64,000 nucleotides of DNA from Photorhabdus akhurstii. Lineage in GTDB: Bacteria; Pseudomonadota; Gammaproteobacteria; Enterobacterales; Enterobacteriaceae. Position numbers and translations under genes: made by a program. The DNA lies in the NCBI RefSeq assembly GCF_018448925.1, contig NZ_RCWE01000004.1:342610-406609 (forward strand), in the 5' to 3' direction. Within the stretch, counting starts at the first letter, position 1, and each line of letters starts with the position of its first letter. The notes beneath the pieces are model-generated. The model did no database searches. It saw nothing but the letters and a program-made list of their open reading frames with translations, and was not told the origin of the DNA. This document shows, in pieces, positions 58,683 to 64,000 of this stretch.

Positions 58683-59781
58683 GAAAACGACCTTACTGAC
58701 TTTAGCGGTTATTTATATCTTATGGTGGTATATGCCCGTATTTTATTACCCGATTTTAACTGAAAAGGAAAAGAAAGTGACAACTGAAATGTTAGCGAAT
58801 ATGCAGCCCCGTTGTGTTGGCCGTTATTTGATAGATCTTCCTGCTGGATTTGAAAATGTTGCCAATCGAGGGATATTTATTGGTGATGCGAGAATAGAAA
58901 CTGAACGCTTGTACCCGCCTGAATTTGAATATCGGATAGAGGCAAGAGAGCAGGAGTTAAAAAAAATGCAATTTGTTAAACCAAAAGATATGCCTTTTTT
59001 AAAGAAAGTCTATCGCCTCCCGGATGATATGGAAGGTGTAATCTTCGACAGGAATGAAAGTTCAGGTATTCCTGGTTATGCCAGAGTATTAGAAGCGCAT
59101 TTGTATAGTCATGGTGTCGCTTTTATTGTGACAATGGAGTTTACTGAGTTATCAGATGATAAGTATAAAGAAGATAGGGACGATTATATCAGAGGTGGAT
59201 TTTCTGAAAGGCAATACAATCAATTATATCAAACCCTGGAGAAGATGAAAAGACTGTTATCCAGAATCAGCGGCCGGAAAGATACAGAAATTCCTACAGA
59301 GGCAGGTACCTGTATTCCTGATGGTTTTATTACTGGCAGTCATGATGAGAAAGAGAATATGACTTTTGTCTATAAGCGAGATGAAAGTGATCATTTTACT
59401 TTCAGTGTTGAAATATTGAATGATCTTCAAGAGAAAGACCATCTGTTAGAGCGTCTGAGGGGAATGGAAGGTATGTTTTTGGCCATGCATGCTAAGATAA
59501 TAAGGAAAGAGAAACGGGAAATTAATGGCACTTATACGGAGGAAGTTTTAACGACCGCTTCGACAGAAAAAATTGATGAACCGGAAACCAAAATTCCGGG
59601 ATATAAATTTATTTTAATTGCTAATGAAACAATCGGGGATTATAAGAACCCTTTTGTTAGAATTAATCTGAGAAATGATCGGTTATCCGCAACGCCGTTC
59701 AGTGAAAATGAACTGATAAAGTTTTGGGATGCGGTAACAAGTACTTTTCGTAAAAGGCCCGGTGCTTTTAAACGGCAATAA
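58675..59781 (+). CDS. T6SS immunity protein, Tli4-like
   Basis: 368 residues with one N-terminal membrane helix (LLTLAVIYILWWYMPVFYYP) and a large periplasmic part. MLANMQPRCVGRYLIDLPAG is the typical opening of Tli4-family immunity proteins, and a second domain begins near residue 215. It should neutralise the lipase in the periplasm. The start is TTG, overlapping the lipase stop by eight bases; no in-frame ATG would keep the membrane helix. Confidence 0.82.
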   Translation: MNRKTTLLTLAVIYILWWYMPVFYYPILTEKEKKVTTEMLANMQPRCVGRYLIDLPAGFENVANRGIFIGDARIETERLYPPEFEYRIEAREQELKKMQFVKPKDMPFLKKVYRLPDDMEGVIFDRNESSGIPGYARVLEAHLYSHGVAFIVTMEFTELSDDKYKEDRDDYIRGGFSERQYNQLYQTLEKMKRLLSRISGRKDTEIPTEAGTCIPDGFITGSHDEKENMTFVYKRDESDHFTFSVEILNDLQEKDHLLERLRGMEGMFLAMHAKIIRKEKREINGTYTEEVLTTASTEKIDEPETKIPGYKFILIANETIGDYKNPFVRINLRNDRLSATPFSENELIKFWDAVTSTFRKRPGAFKRQ

Positions 59782-59868
59782 CATGCTTCAAATAAAACTC
59801 CTTATAGGGATGTAAGGGTTAACCATCAGCAGAAGGAGAAACCAGATGTTTAAAGAAATAATCAGTTA

Positions 59869-60102
59869 GTGAGGTTAGATGTGATTAGTTTTGGTTTTTG
59901 GGGATCGGCATTATTAGTCTATCTTTTAATATTATTTTACACTTGGCCGATAATTGTGATGCTTGATGTATCTGCCATTTGTCGGATAAAGAAAAGCATT
60001 AAAGATAAGAAATACTGGCGTGCGTCATTCTTGATTTTTGCCGCTGTATTAATGAGTGGCTCTCTTATCTTCTTCATAGTATGGATAAAATTATATGGTT
60101 AA
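59869..60102 (+). CDS. small two-helix membrane protein in the T6SS locus
   Basis: 77 residues with hydrophobic helices at about 8-33 and 51-74 and a basic stretch between (RIKKSIKDKKYWR). The GTG start lies one base-step after a 7-codon frame (ATG at 59845, ribosome site AAGGAG) whose TAG overlaps it, so translation may be re-initiated. No family recognised. It may be an additional immunity or assembly factor; this is a guess. Confidence 0.5.
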   Translation: MRLDVISFGFWGSALLVYLLILFYTWPIIVMLDVSAICRIKKSIKDKKYWRASFLIFAAVLMSGSLIFFIVWIKLYG

Positions 60103-60128
60103 ACGGATGAGAATATGAGGAGATAATT

Positions 60129-60350
60129 ATGTTTATCAGCCATATCACTGATCAAAGTAGAATCGTAAGCGTGACAGCGTTAACGTTCTATGATAAGGAC
60201 AAACCGGTTAAATTAATCGGTGGCCTGATTTTTTATTTAAATGCGAAACAGGGTATGCATTCAATGGTGATATATGATTGTTGTTGCCCGTTTTCGATTC
60301 CATTACCCAGGATAATATCGAGTTATTATTATGAGTTGGCCTATTCCTGA
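60129..60350 (+). CDS. small hypothetical protein
   Basis: 73-codon frame with a good ribosome site (GAGGAGATAATT before ATG). It opens like a small beta-rich domain (SHITDQSRIVSVTALTFYDK) and ends in the first codons of the next gene, in another frame. No similarity recognised. It may be a truncated remnant of a cargo gene lost between the immunity gene and the tss genes. Confidence 0.4.
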   Translation: MFISHITDQSRIVSVTALTFYDKDKPVKLIGGLIFYLNAKQGMHSMVIYDCCCPFSIPLPRIISSYYYELAYS

Positions 60351-61449
60351 AATACCGGAACTTAAAGTCGTGGCGCCTTTGCGTTATCGATTATGGTTTA
60401 TCATTTTACTTTTGATATTGATTGTCGGCACATTGGTTTACGCTGTGCTAAAAGATACCACCGATTTCTATCACGCGGCGATTTATAGCAGCTTACCGTC
60501 CTTTCTGGTGTGGCTGCTGTTATTTGGTGCGGTATTAAATCGCTATGAGCAATATTGCGCGGCAGCATACGCTTGGGAAGAAGCCAGTGCTGAAACTCGT
60601 TTCCAATGGCAGCAATGGAGCAGAAAACAACTGGCGGTGATCGGTAATATTATTCTGACGCCTGAGCAACAAGGTATTGCGCCACTGTTAGGTGATGCGA
60701 AAGAGATTCCTGCTTTTCCTGAACAAGGACGGGCATTATCTCTGCCATCGAGCGATAAGCGGCAATTATTAGCTAAAATTGATCAGGATTTTGAACAACA
60801 ATGTCCGGGTTATCGTTCTCTTTTACGCCAGATTTATATTGCTTCCGACGATCACTCGTTGTATGAATCTGCGATATATCAACAGTGGAAAATAAGCATC
60901 TTACCGATAATAAACCGAGATGAGATCGATAAATTATACGATAAGGATGATTTTGAAGGGCTGATAATGGTTATTGCATTCCAGTGCTGGCCTTCTGAAA
61001 ACAATAAGAAAGCCTACAGCGAATTTGTCTCGGCTCAATTATTTTCGTCGACAAAATTTGCCACGCAGGAAAAACTTACTGTCCTTGCCGGTATGGGAAG
61101 GACATTACCTTCATTACCCGGAGAAATAATCAAAGACTTACAGATATTGTTTGAATATAACCGTATTGATAAAAATAACATGCGGCACCTTTGGATAACG
61201 GGTATCACGAATGATGTTCTGACTGAACTGACAATTAACAGTCATGACTCTGCGTTTAATCTTTTTACCGAAAATTCGGTTCATTTAATCGATCATACTT
61301 TTGGTCCTCCGGGGCCGCTATCGATATTTTTGGCATCAGCCATGCTAACTGAGGCAATTAGCCTGACCGGTAGCGATCATATCGTTATCAATCAATTACC
61401 CGAGGGGAGCGCTAGCCTCTATTTAATGACTAAGGAATTACATCAATGA
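60331..61449 (+). CDS. T6SS-locus membrane protein of unknown function
   Basis: 372 residues with two N-terminal membrane helices (YRLWFIILLLILIVGTLVYA and SSLPSFLVWLLLFGAVLN) and a ~290-residue soluble part. The stop overlaps the tssM start by four bases (ATGA), so it is made together with TssM. I do not recognise a named family; similar membrane proteins sit before tssM in several enterobacterial T6SS clusters. A role linked to the membrane complex is inferred from position only. Confidence 0.7.
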   Translation: MSWPIPEIPELKVVAPLRYRLWFIILLLILIVGTLVYAVLKDTTDFYHAAIYSSLPSFLVWLLLFGAVLNRYEQYCAAAYAWEEASAETRFQWQQWSRKQLAVIGNIILTPEQQGIAPLLGDAKEIPAFPEQGRALSLPSSDKRQLLAKIDQDFEQQCPGYRSLLRQIYIASDDHSLYESAIYQQWKISILPIINRDEIDKLYDKDDFEGLIMVIAFQCWPSENNKKAYSEFVSAQLFSSTKFATQEKLTVLAGMGRTLPSLPGEIIKDLQILFEYNRIDKNNMRHLWITGITNDVLTELTINSHDSAFNLFTENSVHLIDHTFGPPGPLSIFLASAMLTEAISLTGSDHIVINQLPEGSASLYLMTKELHQ

Positions 61450-64000
61450 AAGTTAATCGTCATCACCAATATGGCTATTTTGGGTATATTTTTATTACCC
61501 TTAGCCTTGCTGGGATATTTCTCATGTTGATCTACTTGAATCAAACATTACTTGAGGAGCGAGGGCTGCTTAAATCCGCATGGTATGCCTACGCCACAGT
61601 TTTTCCGATCCTATTAATAGGCTTATTTGGCAATGCTGTCTGGTGGCATATTCGGCAGAATAAAGCACAGAAAAAACTCAGACCTGAAATCGAGCGGGCA
61701 GCGGGTCGCTCTAGCCAGGCCGCTTTGGTATTGAGTGATTTAGGCGATCGCATGCGCCTCCGTTACGGGCGGTTCTGGTGGTATAGAGTCCGCATTTTAC
61801 TGGTGGTGGGCGAAGTGGAGCAGGTGGAAGCCATCGCGCCGGGGCTGACCACGGCGTATTGGCAGGAAGGTTATCGCTCGTTGTTGCTCTGGGGCGGCAG
61901 TTTGCAAGCTGAACTGGATATCGCTCAGTTGATGGCGCTGCGTCGCCTGCGCCGTTACCGGCCGCTCAATGGTATTGTCTGGGCGCTGACCGAAAACCAA
62001 AGCGCGCAGCCGGTGTTGATGGATAAGGCTTTGCGGATGTTGCAAAAACAGGCCCAACAGTTGCGCTGGCAGGCGCCGGTCTACCTGTGGCAGGTGTGTC
62101 ACAGCGTCTGGTCTCAGGAAGATCGTATCACTCAGGCCGTCGGCTGCTTTTTTCCTGAACGCTGTACCCCGGATATTGTAGAGACACAGTTGCAAGAATT
62201 GGTTGACCCGTTGCGCGAGCGCGGGATGCAGCAACTGCTGGAGAAGACGGCCCACGATTTTCTCTGTCGTCTGTCAGCGAACTTGAAACAACGGGGGATT
62301 GCTCACTGGAAACAGGTCCTGACGCCGTGGTTAGCGGAGTATGGCGATGTGGTCTTGCTGCGTGGTTTGATGTTCAGTTTGCCGCTCAAGGCGCTGACGA
62401 CTCGCATCCCGCAGATCTGGCTGCCCGACACCGCCTGGCAGGGGGTGTTGGAGGGCAGTCGTCGTTTCCACGGCCAGCGGGTTGGCATGCTCCGCACACA
62501 GACCGTTTGTTATGGCCTGATGGCGCTGGGCTTATTGTGGGGCGCCGGCATGGTGCTCTCCCTTTTCACCAACCGTGACCAGATAGTCGAGGTGCAGGCG
62601 GTGGTAACTGACCTCAAAACTCAGCCGGAGAATTCTGATGCCCAGTTGATAGCTTTAAAGGAGCTGCGTAACGAGGTGGAACGGCTGCAATACCGGGCTG
62701 AACATGGCGTGCCGTGGTATGAGCGTTTTAGCTTGAGTCAGAATCAGAAACTGTTGACGACAGTGCTGCCCTATTATGCGCAGATCAATAACCGCCTGAT
62801 ACGGGACAAAGCCGCTGCGGTGCTGCATGCGAAACTGAGCGCATTGGTGAATTTACCGCCGGGCAGCCCTTTGCGGGCTAAATGGGCGCAAGCCGGTCAC
62901 GACCAGTTGAAAGCTTATCTGATGATGGCGCAGCCGGAAAAAGCGGATGCCGCGTTTTTAACCCGAATACTGAATGAAAATGAACCTGAGCGGGCCGGCA
63001 TTGCCCCCGGCGTCTGGCTGGACGCGTCGTTGGATTTGTGGAGGTTTTATGCGGAGAATCTGCCCGCGCATCCCGAATGGCGGATAACGCCGGATAAAGC
63101 GCTGGTTAAACAGGCGCGTCAGTTGTTGCTGCTCCAGCTCGGTAGGCACAATGCCGAAGCGGCGCTCTACCAGCAGATGCTGCAATCGGTGGAGAAAAAT
63201 TACGCGGACCTGACACTCAACCAAATGACCGGCGACACTGACGCTGAACGGCTGTTTACCACCTCCCGCGTGATACCGGGGATGTTTACCCGTCAGGCGT
63301 GGGAAGGCGGGATACAAAAAGCGATAGCGGAAGCGGTGGCGTCACGTAAGGAAGCGATTGACTGGGTGCTGAGTGATAACCGTCAGACAGTCTCGGCTGC
63401 GGTGTCACCCGAAGAGCTGAAAGCCCGCTTGACCGCCCGTTACTTCACTGATTTTGCCGGCGTGTGGCAGGATTTTCTCAACAGTCTGCGCTGGCATAAA
63501 ACCCGGAATTTGTCGGATGTTATCGACCAGCTAACCCTGATGGCGGACAGGCGTCAGTCGCCGCTGATTGCGTTGATGAACACGCTGGCCTATCAGGGGA
63601 AGACCGGGCAACAGGGGCCGAGTTTATCGGACTCGTTGGTGAAATCCGCCAAGACGTTGCTGAATAAAAAAACGCCGCGAATGATTGATCAACAGACGGT
63701 CAGTGTGCGCGATCCAATGAACGAGACCTTTGGGCCGTTACTGGCGCTAATGGGAGAACATCAGGCGGCCGGGGAAATGAAGGCCGACAGCACCCTGAAT
63801 TTGCAAACTTTTCTCACGCGGCTAACCGAAGTGCGGCTGAAACTGCAACAGATGAACAACAGTGATGACCCGTCGGCAATGGCGAATGCGTTGGCTAAGA
63901 CGGTCTTTGAAGGGAAAAGCGCCGATTTGACCGATACACAGGGCTACGGCCGCCTGATAGCCGCCAGTCTGGGGGGACAATGGCGGGGTTTTGGTCAGGC
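61446..64000 (+). CDS. tssM: T6SS membrane-complex protein TssM (IcmF-like), 5' part
   Basis: The frame is open from the ATG to the window edge (851 codons seen; family proteins reach about 1,100-1,200). Two N-terminal helices (about 11-29 and 42-63) and a third near residue 360 fit the TssM topology. The segment where TssM normally has Walker A reads VRILLVVGEVEQVEAIAPGL, without GxxxxGKT, so the NTPase site looks lost. The later periplasmic part (DPMNETFGPLLALMGEHQ) is typical IcmF sequence. GC content rises strongly from about 61700 on. Confidence 0.88.
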   Translation, partial: MKVNRHHQYGYFGYIFITLSLAGIFLMLIYLNQTLLEERGLLKSAWYAYATVFPILLIGLFGNAVWWHIRQNKAQKKLRPEIERAAGRSSQAALVLSDLGDRMRLRYGRFWWYRVRILLVVGEVEQVEAIAPGLTTAYWQEGYRSLLLWGGSLQAELDIAQLMALRRLRRYRPLNGIVWALTENQSAQPVLMDKALRMLQKQAQQLRWQAPVYLWQVCHSVWSQEDRITQAVGCFFPERCTPDIVETQLQELVDPLRERGMQQLLEKTAHDFLCRLSANLKQRGIAHWKQVLTPWLAEYGDVVLLRGLMFSLPLKALTTRIPQIWLPDTAWQGVLEGSRRFHGQRVGMLRTQTVCYGLMALGLLWGAGMVLSLFTNRDQIVEVQAVVTDLKTQPENSDAQLIALKELRNEVERLQYRAEHGVPWYERFSLSQNQKLLTTVLPYYAQINNRLIRDKAAAVLHAKLSALVNLPPGSPLRAKWAQAGHDQLKAYLMMAQPEKADAAFLTRILNENEPERAGIAPGVWLDASLDLWRFYAENLPAHPEWRITPDKALVKQARQLLLLQLGRHNAEAALYQQMLQSVEKNYADLTLNQMTGDTDAERLFTTSRVIPGMFTRQAWEGGIQKAIAEAVASRKEAIDWVLSDNRQTVSAAVSPEELKARLTARYFTDFAGVWQDFLNSLRWHKTRNLSDVIDQLTLMADRRQSPLIALMNTLAYQGKTGQQGPSLSDSLVKSAKTLLNKKTPRMIDQQTVSVRDPMNETFGPLLALMGEHQAAGEMKADSTLNLQTFLTRLTEVRLKLQQMNNSDDPSAMANALAKTVFEGKSADLTDTQGYGRLIAASLGGQWRGFGQ

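Overview
The window is a chromosomal segment of a gamma-proteobacterium of the order Enterobacterales, most likely Photorhabdus or its relative Xenorhabdus. The basis is: housekeeping proteins very close to the E. coli family; E. coli-like gene order (pdxH-tyrS-pdxY-gstA, sapABCDF, psp-ycjXF-tyrR-tpx-mppA-zntB-fnrS-ttcA, sppA-ansA-pncA, ydjA-selD-topB); AT-rich accessory DNA; two full 127-bp ERIC repeats; and horizontally variable type VI secretion (T6SS) cargo. The genus is inference. No rRNA, tRNA, IS element or CRISPR array was seen.

Region by region: 1-4050 holds the end of anmK, the vitamin B6/tyrosyl-tRNA genes and gstA. 4051-5622 is very AT-rich and carries one unrecognised helical protein. 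5623-13174 holds fabI, the sapABCDF operon and pspF on the minus strand, with a recognisable RyhB small RNA and its Fur boxes between sapA and pspF. 13283-19912 holds the sigma-54 dependent psp operon, a RelE/ParE toxin-antitoxin pair with a palindromic operator inserted behind pspC, then ycjX-ycjF and tyrR. 19942-24682 holds an ERIC repeat, tpx, mppA, zntB, the FNR-activated sRNA FnrS and ttcA.

24748-31222 is the most interesting part. It is an AT-rich island with one complete hcp (T6SS tube protein), a divergent 333-residue protein with a glycine-zipper C-terminus (a probable membrane-targeting T6SS effector), and directly behind it an array of eight paralogous ~135-residue two-helix membrane proteins that look like cognate immunity proteins. 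Between the immunity genes lie displaced C-terminal tips of other effector variants, at the same 1-2 bp spacing as in the intact effector-immunity pair. A decayed hcp fragment lies at one end and a collapsed immunity/effector remnant at the other. Three diverged copies of a promoter-like segment mark the module boundaries. The layout resembles orphan toxin/immunity arrays of polymorphic toxin systems.

31223-50763 is largely core genome: an EmrE-type pump, a DUF333 lipoprotein, dsbB, nhaB, fadR, dadAX, a MipA/OmpV protein, yeaD-gapA, msrB-yeaC, ansA-pncA, sppA, ydjA-selD-topB and xthA. 50764-54530 is sparse and AT-rich, with a LysR-type regulator and a secreted TIM-barrel-like protein. 54531 to the end is the start of a T6SS locus: vgrG, a lipase effector with a Tli4-like immunity protein, small membrane ORFs, a TssM-linked membrane protein and a 5' part of tssM whose Walker A motif looks degenerate.
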